NCBI RefSeq assembly: GCF_903645325.1
Contig: NZ_CAHJXQ010000007.1
Location: 62,001-126,000, forward strand
Length of the DNA stretch: 64,000 nt
From: Microbacterium tenebrionis
GTDB taxonomy: Bacteria; Actinomycetota; Actinomycetes; Actinomycetales; Microbacteriaceae
Direction of reading: 5' to 3'
Shown: one piece after another, positions 40,913-51,103 of the stretch
Position numbering within the stretch: the stretch's first letter is position 1
Layout: every line of letters begins with the position of its first letter
Translations under genes and position numbers: made by a program
Notes under the pieces: model-generated
Told to the model about the DNA's origin: nothing
Database searches by the model: none
The model's input: the letters and a program-made list of their open reading frames with translations, nothing else

Positions 40913-43480
40913 ATGACGGACGCGGTGCAAGCGGACACACGGGTGGACCCCCGTCAGCTTCTTGGCGCGTGGGCGAACAGTTCCGACGAATGGGTGCGGT
41001 ACATCGTGCGCGTCGTACTCACCGGAGCTGGCCCTCTCAACTCCGACGAAGAGGACCACGCGTACACGCTGTTCCGGCAAGAGAAGGCGCTGGACGCCCG
41101 GGAACTGTCGACCGAGGATCAGCTCGCGATGATCGACGGGGAGGACGAGGCGCTCGAACCTTTGACCGTGACCTCACTGTCAGAGGTTGCGGGGGTGAAC
41201 GCTCTGATCGGTGGTGGGGTCATCGAACCGCATCAGGGCCTCACCATTCTGTTCGGTGAGAACGGCACCGGCAAGACCGGGTACTCGAGAATCTTCAAAG
41301 CGCTTGCTGCCAGCCGCACCGCGGACGTCATCCTCGGGGATATCGAGGCGACGGCGCCGCAATCCCCGTCCGCGACGATCGGCTACCAACTCGGAGCGGA
41401 AGCGAAGACGTACGCCTGGACAGGGCAACGGGGGGTTGCCCCGTTCACGCGCATCTCGATCTTCGACAGCCCATCGGTGAGCTTCCATGTCGACGAAGAC
41501 CTCGAGTATGTGTACGTCCCCGCCGCGCTTGCCTTGTTCAACCACGTCATCGCCGGAATCAAGGCCGTCCAGGCCCGCATTGATGCGGCAATCAGCGACC
41601 TGCGATCCGGCCCCACAGGACTGCTGGGCCGATTCCCGCGAGCGGCGTCGGTGTACCCGCTGATCGAGACGCTCGGCGCCGCGACAGACCTGGACCAGCT
41701 CAGGGCGATGGCCGACCACCACACCGACGCTGATACCCGCATCGGGACACTGCGCCGCACCGTGGCCGCGCTGGAGGCCGACACGATCAGCGCCGAGATC
41801 ACCCTGCAACAACGCGCCGAGCGTGTCCTAGCCGAGGCGAGCACGGCCGCACAGATTCTCGGTCGGTTCAGCCCCGCCACGTACAGCAGCGAGCTCACCG
41901 CCCTGGCGTACCTGCAGGAGGAGTATCGAGCCTTCCGCGCGGCGCTGTTCGAAGCGGCGGACCTGCCCGCCGCCCCCGACGACACCTGGACCCGGTTCAT
42001 CCAGGCCGGTGAGGAGTACGAAGCACACCTGAGCGCACACGACGCGCACGACGCAGACCGGTGCCTCTACTGCCGCCAACCGCTCAGTGACCCGGCACGG
42101 GCGCTGATCGGAAAGTATTCCGAGTTCCTCGAGGAAAAGATCGCCGGCGACATCGAAGCCGCCAAGGGGCGGCTCAGCGCCCTGACCTCACCCGTGTTCG
42201 GCATCCGGACCAGCGATGTCGACGCCTACGCGCGCGACCACGCCACGAGCAACCCGCAGCCCGTGTTCTTGCCACTGCTGGAACGCACGCTCAGCACTGC
42301 CACCGCGCTCCTTGACCACCTCCGCGACAACACCCCCGTCACAGCCGACCTCCTGGCTCACGTGGCCGCCGACGCAGATGGCCTCACCGAAGCACTCGAG
42401 ACCACCAGCGGCGCCCTGGTGGAACTGCGAGGACAAGCCGCGCGGCGCGCGGAAACACTCGCTGAGAAGAAGAAGGAACTGGTCGAACTCGAAGCTGCCG
42501 CCGAACTCGCCCGGTCCTGGGCGATCATCGAACAACAGGTGCGCGACGCGAAACAAGCCGACCGCCTCGCACTGCTCGCCAAGCCCATGCCTGCGCTACT
42601 ACGCGCGGTCACTGGCCTTGCCAAAACCGCGAGCGACCAGATGATCAACGAAAGCTTCGACGCGCTGTTCGCCGAAGAACGCACCGCGCTCCGTGCACCC
42701 GAACTTCAAGTCGAGTTCGTGGGCCGTCAGGGACGAGCGCACCGCCGCAAGGTCCTCACCGGCAAGCACAAGCCGTCGAAGGTCCTCTCCGAGGGCGAGC
42801 AGAAGGTTCTCGCGATGGCGGACTTTCTCGCCGAAGCACGCCTCGCCGGCATCACCGCACCGGTGATCTTCGACGACCCGGTCTCCAGTCTCGATCATCG
42901 CCGCATCAACGAGGTCGCGCAGCGTGTCGCGGCACTCGCCGACACGACCCAGGTGATCGTGTTCACCCACGACATCTTCTTCGCCACCACACTGCTGAAC
43001 CTGATGGCAGCGTCCAAACGATGCTCGTACTTCCACATCACCGACGAGGACGGCAAGGGGCAGGTCACCCGAGCTACCGGGCCCCGCTGGGACAGCATCA
43101 GCAATCTGAAGAAGAACATCAACGAGACCATCCAGGCCGCCAAGTCCCAGCAGGGTGATGCGCGCGCCGCGCTCGTACGCACCGGCTACGACTGGATCCG
43201 GGCCTGGTGCGAGGTGTTCACCGAAACTGAGCTGCTGCAGGGGGTGACGCAGCGTTACCAGCCCAACGTGCGGATGACCGCGCTACCGAACATCAAGACG
43301 GCCGCCCTGCCTGCCGCTATCGAGACTGTGAACCGCGTGTTCGAAGAAGCCTGCCGCTACATCGACGGACACTCCCAGCCGCTCCCCACCCTGAACGTCA
43401 GCCCCACTCTGGCCGGCCTCGAGGCGCACTGGGCAGAGTTGAGCGAGGCCAGAGCCGCGTACCTCAGCGCCGGCGCGTGA
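40913..43480 (+). CDS. Large SMC/RloC-like ATPase with zinc-hook motif
   Basis: An 855-residue ATPase. LTILFGENGTGKTGYSRIFK is Walker A (~residues 110-120). A long alpha-helical middle contains CLYCRQPL, a CxxC like the Rad50/RloC zinc hook. LSEGEQKVLAMADFL is the ABC signature and ITAPVIFDDPVSSLDHRR is Walker B with the D-loop, then VIVFTHDIFF supplies the switch His. The last ~150 residues could hold an effector part. RloC-type proteins are anticodon nucleases; others in this group act in phage defence. GGAGG precedes ATG 40913. It lies directly upstream of the Wadjet operon in the same direction. Confidence 0.85.
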   Translation: MTDAVQADTRVDPRQLLGAWANSSDEWVRYIVRVVLTGAGPLNSDEEDHAYTLFRQEKALDARELSTEDQLAMIDGEDEALEPLTVTSLSEVAGVNALIGGGVIEPHQGLTILFGENGTGKTGYSRIFKALAASRTADVILGDIEATAPQSPSATIGYQLGAEAKTYAWTGQRGVAPFTRISIFDSPSVSFHVDEDLEYVYVPAALALFNHVIAGIKAVQARIDAAISDLRSGPTGLLGRFPRAASVYPLIETLGAATDLDQLRAMADHHTDADTRIGTLRRTVAALEADTISAEITLQQRAERVLAEASTAAQILGRFSPATYSSELTALAYLQEEYRAFRAALFEAADLPAAPDDTWTRFIQAGEEYEAHLSAHDAHDADRCLYCRQPLSDPARALIGKYSEFLEEKIAGDIEAAKGRLSALTSPVFGIRTSDVDAYARDHATSNPQPVFLPLLERTLSTATALLDHLRDNTPVTADLLAHVAADADGLTEALETTSGALVELRGQAARRAETLAEKKKELVELEAAAELARSWAIIEQQVRDAKQADRLALLAKPMPALLRAVTGLAKTASDQMINESFDALFAEERTALRAPELQVEFVGRQGRAHRRKVLTGKHKPSKVLSEGEQKVLAMADFLAEARLAGITAPVIFDDPVSSLDHRRINEVAQRVAALADTTQVIVFTHDIFFATTLLNLMAASKRCSYFHITDEDGKGQVTRATGPRWDSISNLKKNINETIQAAKSQQGDARAALVRTGYDWIRAWCEVFTETELLQGVTQRYQPNVRMTALPNIKTAALPAAIETVNRVFEEACRYIDGHSQPLPTLNVSPTLAGLEAHWAELSEARAAYLSAGA

Positions 43481-43656
43481 TTGGCCGTCGTTCGGGTGGG
43501 AGGAGACCCCGGCCTCGACAAGAACGCTACGTACCCCGGGCTGCCGACCCCGACCACATACCGCCGAGGGCATCTGGCGGATGAGGGTGCCCAGGCGCAC
43601 GCATCCTCGCCCTCCTCGAGCCCCCGTCCGCCCGCCAAAGCGGCACCGTGTCGTCG

Positions 43657-43670
43657 GTATAGGAGATACT
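43657..43670 (+). promoter_or_regulatory. Possible promoter of the Wadjet operon
   Basis: TATAGGAGATACT in an otherwise GC-rich 221-bp gap offers two -10-like hexamers (TATAGG, GATACT) about 35-45 bp before the jetA start. No clear -35 box is seen. Read-through from the ATPase gene is also possible. Confidence 0.3.
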
Positions 43671-43701
43671 GGCGACACCTGAGGCCGGCAGGGGGGACCC
43701 G

Positions 43702-45159
43702 TTGACAGCAACACCACAGCAGTTGGCTGAAGCCGTCGACACCAACCCGACTCTTCGTCTTCTCGGCGCATACAGTCGCGACTGGGTCCTGCCGCTGTTC
43801 GCCACCCACCTGGGGACCATCGATGGTTCCGTCTCCGCGGAGTGGTTCCATGAGCGGGTCGCTGAGACCATCGACGCCTTGCCGAGCATGACGGGAGATC
43901 GTACTCCCGCCGAGCACTGTAAAAAGTGGGTCGAGGACCGGTGGCTGGAAACGGAGATGGACGCTGGCCGCCTGCGATACCGGCTCTCCGCCTACTCGCT
44001 GCGAGCCCTGCAGTTCGTCCGTGAGATCGTCGACGGTGAAACCACTGTCACCACGGCTCGGTTAGAGAGCATCGCGCATGCCGTCCACACGCTCGCGGAT
44101 ATGACCAACCCCGACCGGCGCGTGCAGGTTCGTCGGATCGATCGGGAGATCTCCCGGCTCAAGAAGCAGCGGGACGACATCAAGTCTGGTCGGACCCGGC
44201 TGTCTACCGTGGAGGAGCAGCAACAGCAGCTGCGTGAGATCTTGGCGATGACCCGCACGCTGCCTGCGGACTTCCGGCAACTGCGCACCCTTGTCGAGGA
44301 CCGTCACCAGCGAGTCGCCCGACGAGCGATGGCCGACGGTCCTACCAAAGCAGAGCTCGTCGAGGACTACCTCCACGAGCACGACCTCCTCGGCGACACC
44401 CCCGAGGGCCGCTCCTACCAAGGGTTTTCGAGGCTGTTGACGTCCAAGCAGGCCCAATCCATCCCGGACGACATCGATCAGATCCTCTCCCAGGAGTTCG
44501 CCCGCGAGCACATGACTGTGACCGAGCGGGCGCAGCTCGAGACGATGTTCTCGACCCTGCTCGCCGCGCAACTTCGCGTACAGCAGAGCTACGTCAAATG
44601 GACCTCGTCACTGCGGCGCTTCCTCACCAGGAGCACACACGAGAAGCACCGGCGCCTCCTCGCCCTCGCTGACCGGGCGCTCAGCGCCGGCGCCGAATGG
44701 GTCGAACGGCACCCCGGCCCCGCGGTGATCGACAGCGACGTGCTCGGCATCGGAACGATCGACACCACCGACATCTCCCAGACCCAGTTTTGGATCGACC
44801 GGGGACCTCAAGAGGTTCAGGTCCGCGCGATCTCGCCGCACGCAGACCTCCCGACTGCGGATCGTGAGGCGTTGCGGCTGGCGGCTGGGACGAGCCCGAG
44901 AGTCGTCGCCCGGACCGTGAACCGGCTGATCCGTGAGCGCGGTGCGGTGACCGGCAGCGAAGTCTTCGACGCGACGCCGCCAGACTTCCGACGGCTGGGA
45001 GCACTCGTCTCCCTCCTTGATCTAGCCATCACCTACGGCCAGGTATCAGACCACATCAGAGATCGCGTCGCACTCCAGCCCGCGCAGGAACGTGCACTCC
45101 ACGTCGCGCTCCCCCATCTACGCTTCGACACACCCATCATGATCGGTGAGCACGAATGA
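43702..45159 (+). CDS. jetA: Wadjet anti-plasmid system protein JetA (DUF3375)
   Basis: A 485-residue DUF3375 protein, the kleisin-like subunit of the Wadjet SMC complex. Recognisable parts are LRLLGAYSRDWVLPLFATHL at the front, CKKWVEDRWLE, LRYRLSAYSLRALQFVREIV, a helical segment REISRLKKQRDDI and FSRLLTSKQAQSIPDDIDQI. It links the JetC ATPase heads. TTG start at 43702 with GGGGGGACC upstream. Overlaps jetB by four bases. Confidence 0.93.
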   Translation: MTATPQQLAEAVDTNPTLRLLGAYSRDWVLPLFATHLGTIDGSVSAEWFHERVAETIDALPSMTGDRTPAEHCKKWVEDRWLETEMDAGRLRYRLSAYSLRALQFVREIVDGETTVTTARLESIAHAVHTLADMTNPDRRVQVRRIDREISRLKKQRDDIKSGRTRLSTVEEQQQQLREILAMTRTLPADFRQLRTLVEDRHQRVARRAMADGPTKAELVEDYLHEHDLLGDTPEGRSYQGFSRLLTSKQAQSIPDDIDQILSQEFAREHMTVTERAQLETMFSTLLAAQLRVQQSYVKWTSSLRRFLTRSTHEKHRRLLALADRALSAGAEWVERHPGPAVIDSDVLGIGTIDTTDISQTQFWIDRGPQEVQVRAISPHADLPTADREALRLAAGTSPRVVARTVNRLIRERGAVTGSEVFDATPPDFRRLGALVSLLDLAITYGQVSDHIRDRVALQPAQERALHVALPHLRFDTPIMIGEHE

Positions 45160-45821
45160 GCGACGGACACGGCACCACCGATACAGGAGAGCTAGCGCCT
45201 GACGCCCCCGAGGATTTCCCTGACGGTGCCCGCCGCGCGCTCGTCGTGCTTCTCACGAACCGGTTCATCACCCGGACGAGGAATCGCGCCGTGTGGGACA
45301 TCCTGCGTGGGTATGAAGAAGAGATCCGCGGCCGCCTCGCAGATCTCTACCTGACACTGGAGATCGACCACGACCACGGCGTCGCATTCAAACGGCAGAT
45401 CATGGAGGAGGACACTCCCCGCATCCTCCGCAAAGATCGCCCGCTCAGTCGCGACGCCTCGTTCCTGCTCATCTTTCTCTGCCAGGAGTGCGCCCACGCC
45501 GACCCCCAGGACGAGCTCGTCGTGGTCACCCGGGCTCAGATCGACGAGTTCCTTAGCGCCTACCGCCAGGATGACGACGGCGACCAGGCGAAGTTCGATC
45601 GTCGCGTCACCGCCGCCATCCGGCAGCTGCAGGATCTGCGGCTGCTCAACCAGGACCCTGACGCCGACTACCTCTACACGATCTCGCCAGTCGTGGTACC
45701 TCTTGTCGGTGTCGATGAACTGACGCGGCTGGAAGCGGCATACCGGCTCGGGGCAGGCGCCACCGCAAATGACGGGAATGGCACCGAAAACTCAGCCCAG
45801 CTCCTTGACGAGGAGTCCTGA
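45156..45821 (+). CDS. jetB: Wadjet protein JetB (DUF4194)
   Basis: A 221-residue DUF4194 protein, the KITE-like winged-helix subunit (MukE-like) that binds JetA. It has ALVVLLTNRFITRTRNRAVW, IRGRLADLYLTLEIDHDHGV and AFKRQIMEEDTPRILRKDRP, followed by TAAIRQLQDLRLLNQDPDAD. Start and stop overlap jetA (ATGA) and jetC (TGATG), so stoichiometric co-translation is expected. The last ~35 residues are a disordered tail. Confidence 0.92.
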   Translation: MSDGHGTTDTGELAPDAPEDFPDGARRALVVLLTNRFITRTRNRAVWDILRGYEEEIRGRLADLYLTLEIDHDHGVAFKRQIMEEDTPRILRKDRPLSRDASFLLIFLCQECAHADPQDELVVVTRAQIDEFLSAYRQDDDGDQAKFDRRVTAAIRQLQDLRLLNQDPDADYLYTISPVVVPLVGVDELTRLEAAYRLGAGATANDGNGTENSAQLLDEES

Positions 45822-48800
45822 TGCTAATCAATGGGCAGTTCCGCATCGAGAAGGTCCAGGTCCTGAACTGGGGCGGATACTCCGACCTACAGGTCATGCA
45901 TGTCGAACGTGCCGGCACCGCGATCCTCGGACCGTCCGGACGCGGCAAGTCCACCCTGCTCGATGCGATGGCCTCGGTCATCCTTCCCAACCCGCAAGAG
46001 TTCAACCAGGCCGCACGCGACGACAAAGGCCAGAAGCGCGAGCGCACCGTATACACGTACGCGCGTGGGCTCACTGACCGGCGGCGTGACGAGAACCGAC
46101 GCTCCGGCACAACCACCTACGTGCGTCCACCCGGCACAAACGGGTTCGCCAGCGGCGCTGCGATCACGTGGGCTCATGACGATGGCCGACGGGTCACGGT
46201 GTTTCGACTCGCATGGGTTGCCAGCGACACCACCGGCGCCGACGCGATCAACGCGAATACGATCTACGGGTTCGTCTCCGGCGACTTCGACCTGGACCGC
46301 CTGAACGGGCTCACCGGTGTCCGCTCCGGCTCATCGCCCCTGACCAAGACGACGCTCAGCGGCCTGATCGACACCAGCCGCGGTGATCTCGTCGATTCCT
46401 CACAGAGCAAGATCCACGCGAAGATGCGCTCCGTGATGGAGATGGGCAAGTCCGACGAATCCCAGCGCCTTGCCATGCACCTGCTGCGCCGCGCCCAGGC
46501 CTCCAAAGGCATTTTCAACATCAACGCGCTGTTCAAGGAGTTTGTGCTCACCGAGCCGCTCGCGCTCGACCGGTGGGGAACCGCGCTCGAGGCGTACCGA
46601 GAGGCGTCACGTCTGTATGACGAGTACGAAGCCACCCGACGCCAGCTGGAGACCCTCACCCGCCTCCCTCAGCTCGCCGAGAAGTACCAGCACGCGGGCA
46701 AAGACCACACACGCAAGACTTCACTCCTCTTGGAGCGGGCCGAAGGGACCCCCGCGCGCCTACGGATCTGGCACGCCCACAAGCTCCTCGACTGGTTGCG
46801 CGCACGGATCGATGACAATCGCCTGACGACGGCAGAGACCAACGAAGATCTGCAGGCAGCGAACACGCGAAGGACACACGCGAAGACAACGTTCGACAAC
46901 CTCCTGCTCAGCCTCACCTCGGCCGGCGGAGACAAAGCACCCCTCCTCAAGGTCCAACTCGACACCGCCCAGCACAACCTGGACCGGATCGGCATTCACC
47001 GCGCAGCCGTCTCCCGTCGCCTATCTGAGTTCGACCGCACCCTGCCCGCCTCGCAGGGTGATCTGTTGCTTCTGCAGGACGACCTCAGCGATATGCGCAC
47101 CCAACTGGAGACCCAACAGATCGCTCTTGACGCCGAGGCCAAGGCTGCGGTGCTCCGCGCGGGCATGATCGCCGGACAACGGAAGTCGGTCGCACACGAG
47201 CTGCATCAACTCAGCTCCCGACGATCCAACATCTCTCCCGAGGCGGCTCAGCTGCGCGCCGACATCGCCGCAGCTACCAACGTGCCGCTGGACCGGCTGC
47301 ATTTCTTCGGTGAACTCATCCAGATCAAGGCCGAGCACCAATCATGGGAGGCTGCCGTCTTCAGTGTTCTGCGCGGCGTCGCCAAGGATCTCGTCGTCGA
47401 TCAGGAACACTTCATCACCGTTCGGCGATTCATCAATGAGCATGACACCCGGATGCACGTGTCGCTCGTTCCCGTTCGCGAACAGGGCTCTCAGCGCGAG
47501 CCGGTACCCGGCACCGTACCGGCGATTGTCGAACTGGCGGACTCACCGTTCGCCCCGTGGGTACTCAACGAGCTCGTCGACCGATTCTCCTACCAGCTCG
47601 TGGAACGCGACTCGGATCTGGACACCAAACGTGCGTCACACCTCAACGGCGCCGTCACCCGCGCAGGGATGCGCACCGCAGCATTCGGACGGTTCGCGAA
47701 GGACGACTCGGTACAGAGGTACTCGTTCATCGGCTGGGACACCGCCGATCTACGCCGCGACCTTGAGCAGAACCTCGCGTCGCTTACCGCGGAACTGGCA
47801 CCCGCTGACGCCGCGTCCAACACCGCTCAAGCCACACGCGACGACGCACGCGATCGGGCACAGCGCCTCACGACACTCCTCGAAGAACTCGACTGGTCAT
47901 CCATCGATACGGCACCTGCAGCCGACCAGGTGCGACAGCTCCAAGAGGAGATCGCCGAGGCCAACACCCCCGAAGTCACCGAACTCCAGAAGCAACTGGA
48001 CGACGCGCGAACAGAAATGACCGAGTCGGAGCTGCACGCACGCGAGATCGAGACGAAGCTCACGACTCTGAACGCAGCGTGGGGAGTGCTGGTCGACCTG
48101 GAAGACGAGTCATCTCTTCTCATCGACGACTCCGCCGTGTTGGACGCCGACGAACGCGAGGCCACCGGCACACTCGGATTCCTCGCACCTCCCGTCGATG
48201 TCACGACGGCGACGGGTCGCGCGCTCCGTGCGGCAATCGAAGCCAGCTACGGGCAAGCGGCCACGGATCTGCAGAACCAGCTCGTCTCACTCAGGAAGGA
48301 ACGCGAAGCACTCGAGACCGCTGTCCTCGCCACCATCCGTGCATTCCGCGGCCTGGAGGATCGAAACCAGAGGGAAATCGACGAGAGCATCGACAGCCTG
48401 CCGGCGCTGCTCTCCATTCACGACCAGCTGCTCACCGATGACCTCCCCCGCACCAAGCAACGCTGGCTCGAGCAGGTCGACCAGGACATGAACACACAGC
48501 TGCGAGGACTTCTCGTCCAGATCGATGACGATCGCCGCTCAATCGTCCGAGGCCTCGCCCCCATCGATAGGGTTCTCGAGCGTGTGGCGTTCCGCGTCGA
48601 CTCCACCCTCACGATCGACGTCTCCGACAAACCCAGCGGTGAGCTCAACGAGTTCCGCTCCACGATCTCGGAGTACACCAGCAACACCCTCCACCAATCC
48701 ATCGAACGCGACGCGGAGAAGATCGAACGCGACTTCAACCGGCTGCGCCGCAAACTGGCCCTCCTCGACGACCTCACCCGAACCGGCGAGAGCTGGCGTC

Positions 48801-49231
48801 GCCGCGTATTCGACGCGCGCGAACACGTCGAGTTCAAGGCAATCGAGAAGAGAGCCGACGGCGTCGAAATCGTGCACGACGGTGTCTCCGGGATGAGCGG
48901 CGGGGAGGGGCAGGAACTCATCGCATTCATCCTCGGCGCAGCCCTGAGATATCGGCTGGGCGAAGGAACGGACGCCCCTCCCACCTACGCGTCGATCGTG
49001 CTCGATGAAGGATTTGTCAAAGCCGATAGCGACTACACCGGACGGGCCCTCGCCGCCTTGTCCGCGCTCGGGTTCCAGCTCATCATCGGCGCGCCGCGTG
49101 AGAAGGCAACGGCGTTCGAGTCCCACGTGGAAACCGTCGCATACATCAACTCCGACCCAGCCAACCCGCAGGGCGTGCGCATCTTCGAGATGACGATCAG
49201 CGAAGCGCTCAGTATCGAGGAAGCCGCGTGA
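45821..49231 (+). CDS. jetC: Wadjet SMC-like ATPase JetC
   Basis: An 1136-residue SMC/MukB-like ATPase. ILGPSGRGKSTLLDAMASVI is Walker A (~residues 34-53). Long coiled-coil arms flank a hinge-like centre. Near the C-terminus come GMSGGEGQELIAFILGAALR (ABC signature) and YASIVLDEGFVKADSDYTG (Walker B and D-loop). In Wadjet, JetC with JetA and JetB extrudes DNA loops to measure circular plasmid DNA. The gene overlaps jetB and jetD. Confidence 0.95.
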   Translation: MLINGQFRIEKVQVLNWGGYSDLQVMHVERAGTAILGPSGRGKSTLLDAMASVILPNPQEFNQAARDDKGQKRERTVYTYARGLTDRRRDENRRSGTTTYVRPPGTNGFASGAAITWAHDDGRRVTVFRLAWVASDTTGADAINANTIYGFVSGDFDLDRLNGLTGVRSGSSPLTKTTLSGLIDTSRGDLVDSSQSKIHAKMRSVMEMGKSDESQRLAMHLLRRAQASKGIFNINALFKEFVLTEPLALDRWGTALEAYREASRLYDEYEATRRQLETLTRLPQLAEKYQHAGKDHTRKTSLLLERAEGTPARLRIWHAHKLLDWLRARIDDNRLTTAETNEDLQAANTRRTHAKTTFDNLLLSLTSAGGDKAPLLKVQLDTAQHNLDRIGIHRAAVSRRLSEFDRTLPASQGDLLLLQDDLSDMRTQLETQQIALDAEAKAAVLRAGMIAGQRKSVAHELHQLSSRRSNISPEAAQLRADIAAATNVPLDRLHFFGELIQIKAEHQSWEAAVFSVLRGVAKDLVVDQEHFITVRRFINEHDTRMHVSLVPVREQGSQREPVPGTVPAIVELADSPFAPWVLNELVDRFSYQLVERDSDLDTKRASHLNGAVTRAGMRTAAFGRFAKDDSVQRYSFIGWDTADLRRDLEQNLASLTAELAPADAASNTAQATRDDARDRAQRLTTLLEELDWSSIDTAPAADQVRQLQEEIAEANTPEVTELQKQLDDARTEMTESELHAREIETKLTTLNAAWGVLVDLEDESSLLIDDSAVLDADEREATGTLGFLAPPVDVTTATGRALRAAIEASYGQAATDLQNQLVSLRKEREALETAVLATIRAFRGLEDRNQREIDESIDSLPALLSIHDQLLTDDLPRTKQRWLEQVDQDMNTQLRGLLVQIDDDRRSIVRGLAPIDRVLERVAFRVDSTLTIDVSDKPSGELNEFRSTISEYTSNTLHQSIERDAEKIERDFNRLRRKLALLDDLTRTGESWRRRVFDAREHVEFKAIEKRADGVEIVHDGVSGMSGGEGQELIAFILGAALRYRLGEGTDAPPTYASIVLDEGFVKADSDYTGRALAALSALGFQLIIGAPREKATAFESHVETVAYINSDPANPQGVRIFEMTISEALSIEEAA

Positions 49232-50433
49232 GGAGCCCCGCAGACGTTGAACGTCTTATCACCACCCGCTACAAGTCGTCCTGGCGCGCCTGGCTCACAC
49301 AATCCTCCCCTGAACAGATCACCTTCCCCCTCCAGCCACCCACCGCGTCAACCATCCCCGCACAAGAAGAGGCCGTCCGGACGTGGCTACATGCGTGGCG
49401 TGCCTGGCACGACCTGCACCCCGCTACCAGCCTGCGAACCGCGACCGTCCGCACGGCCGCTGGCGCTCAGGTCGTCTACACACACATCGACATCCCTGGG
49501 CCAACAGCGCTCGCTGGACTCGACCCCGCGACCGCTAACCACTGGCAGACCGCGATTTCCCGCTACCCCCAACTGGCAGACCTCGACGTCTCCACCGACC
49601 AGCTGCGGCCGATCCTGCCCCGCATTGTCGACCTCGACGATTACGACTTCGAACTGCTCCTGCGCGTCGTGGAATGGTTCCGCAACAACCCCGCATCCGG
49701 GCTCACCGCCCGCCAAGTCCCTGTCACAGGTCTCCACACCAAGTGGCTGGGACGGCACAAGGCGATCGTCATCTGCCTGCTTCGAACCGACATCCCCAAC
49801 CGGGTGGCTGATCTTGGCGCAGAAGCCGTCGACCCTGAACTCGACATCAACGACCTCGATCTACTCGGACTGCGGCGACTGCCGAACCACGTCGACGTCA
49901 TCCTCGCCGACCCCGCCGACCGCCGACTCGTGGGCGGCATCCGCCAACTCCGAGCACCCGTCGAAGAAGTCGCCGGCCTCCCCCTCACCCCCGATGACGT
50001 CCTGATCATCGAGAACAAGGAGGCCGCGACGCCAATAGAGGACCGAGCAGGGCTTGTAGTGATTCATTCGCTTGGCAACTTTCTCGACGTGCTCGACGCG
50101 CTCCCATGGCTGCGGTCCGCACGCACCTGGTACTGGGGAGACCTCGATCGAGCCGGGATCACACTGCTGTCGCGTGCCCGGGCTAGGGTGCCCGAGATCG
50201 CCTCCCTACTCATGCACGCCGACACTGTCCGGGAGTTCGAACCACTCGCGAACGCCGACCCGAGCGGTCGCGTAGACCCACCCGAACCAGTCCTCACGCA
50301 AGATGAACGTGCCGCGCTGGAATATCTCGACGCTGGACAGCCGCCGCTCCGCCTCGAACAAGAACGCATTCCATGGCACACAGCGCAAACCACCATCAAC
50401 CTGGCGATCGACCAGGCCGCTGTCCTCGATTAG
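49228..50433 (+). CDS. jetD: Wadjet nuclease subunit JetD (DUF3322/DUF2220)
   Basis: A 401-residue protein. The N-terminal DUF3322 region is SPADVERLITTRYKSSWRAW. The C-terminal Toprim-like nuclease part carries VLIIENKEAATP (acidic residue), WYWGDLDRAGI (GD-x-D metal motif) and LRLEQERIPW (R-x-EQE), all of them the expected catalytic elements, so the subunit looks active. It cleaves plasmid DNA after loop extrusion stalls. GTG start at 49228 overlaps the jetC stop. Confidence 0.94.
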   Translation: MRSPADVERLITTRYKSSWRAWLTQSSPEQITFPLQPPTASTIPAQEEAVRTWLHAWRAWHDLHPATSLRTATVRTAAGAQVVYTHIDIPGPTALAGLDPATANHWQTAISRYPQLADLDVSTDQLRPILPRIVDLDDYDFELLLRVVEWFRNNPASGLTARQVPVTGLHTKWLGRHKAIVICLLRTDIPNRVADLGAEAVDPELDINDLDLLGLRRLPNHVDVILADPADRRLVGGIRQLRAPVEEVAGLPLTPDDVLIIENKEAATPIEDRAGLVVIHSLGNFLDVLDALPWLRSARTWYWGDLDRAGITLLSRARARVPEIASLLMHADTVREFEPLANADPSGRVDPPEPVLTQDERAALEYLDAGQPPLRLEQERIPWHTAQTTINLAIDQAAVLD

Positions 50434-50561
50434 CGCTCGTGTGGCACCATCCCAGACCACCTCGAGGACACCCCGACGTGGACGGGCTCTGATCCCCGAT
50501 GCCGTGGACACCGCGTCATCGGCATGACAGACTGCTCTGTTCTGCTGGAAGGGGAACCACC

Positions 50562-51023
50562 GTGCCGCACACAGACGACCACACCGACTGGGAACAGATC
50601 ATCCGCGACATGATCGCGCGGAGCAGCGAATCCGCACCTACCGAGCCAGGCGTGTACCGGATGCCGTGCGGGAACTGCTACGTCGACTTCTTCCGCACCT
50701 CGGACGGCACCGAAAGTTGGCTCGTCCCCGGCGACGAGCGCAGCTACACTCGCGACACTGTCGCCATCGACCGGCACGGCGACCACCCGTGGGAGCGGAT
50801 GTACACCCTCGGCCACGCCGCCGCCGAGATCCGACGCCGCGCGACCGCCGACGATACGCCCGTCGAGGTGCTGGTCGAGCAGCTGGCGGCGATCGCCGCG
50901 GTGGAGGACGCGGCCGAGGCGGAGGAGATCGCCCGCATCGCCCGGGAACGTCCCGCCGACAGCCCGGACGTCCCGCTCGCCGATGTCGCTCGGAAGTTCG
51001 GGATCGATCTCGACGAGCTCTAG
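50562..51023 (+). CDS. Hypothetical acidic protein (153 aa)
   Basis: A 153-residue protein from GTG 50562 after GGAAGGGG. It has an N-terminal part with MPCGNCYVDFFRTSDGTESW (one CxxC) and a C-terminal charged helical region (AAIAAVEDAAEAEEIARIAR) ending DVARKFGIDLDEL. I recognise no family. It follows jetD by 128 bp and precedes a phosphoesterase gene by 80 bp; whether it belongs to either is unclear. Confidence 0.6.
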   Translation: MPHTDDHTDWEQIIRDMIARSSESAPTEPGVYRMPCGNCYVDFFRTSDGTESWLVPGDERSYTRDTVAIDRHGDHPWERMYTLGHAAAEIRRRATADDTPVEVLVEQLAAIAAVEDAAEAEEIARIARERPADSPDVPLADVARKFGIDLDEL

Positions 51024-51103
51024 CGATACCTGTCGTCGCCTACTGGCACGCTAGAGACACCAGATCATGCGAGACACCGATCACCTGCGAGAGGGGCGTC
51101 GTC

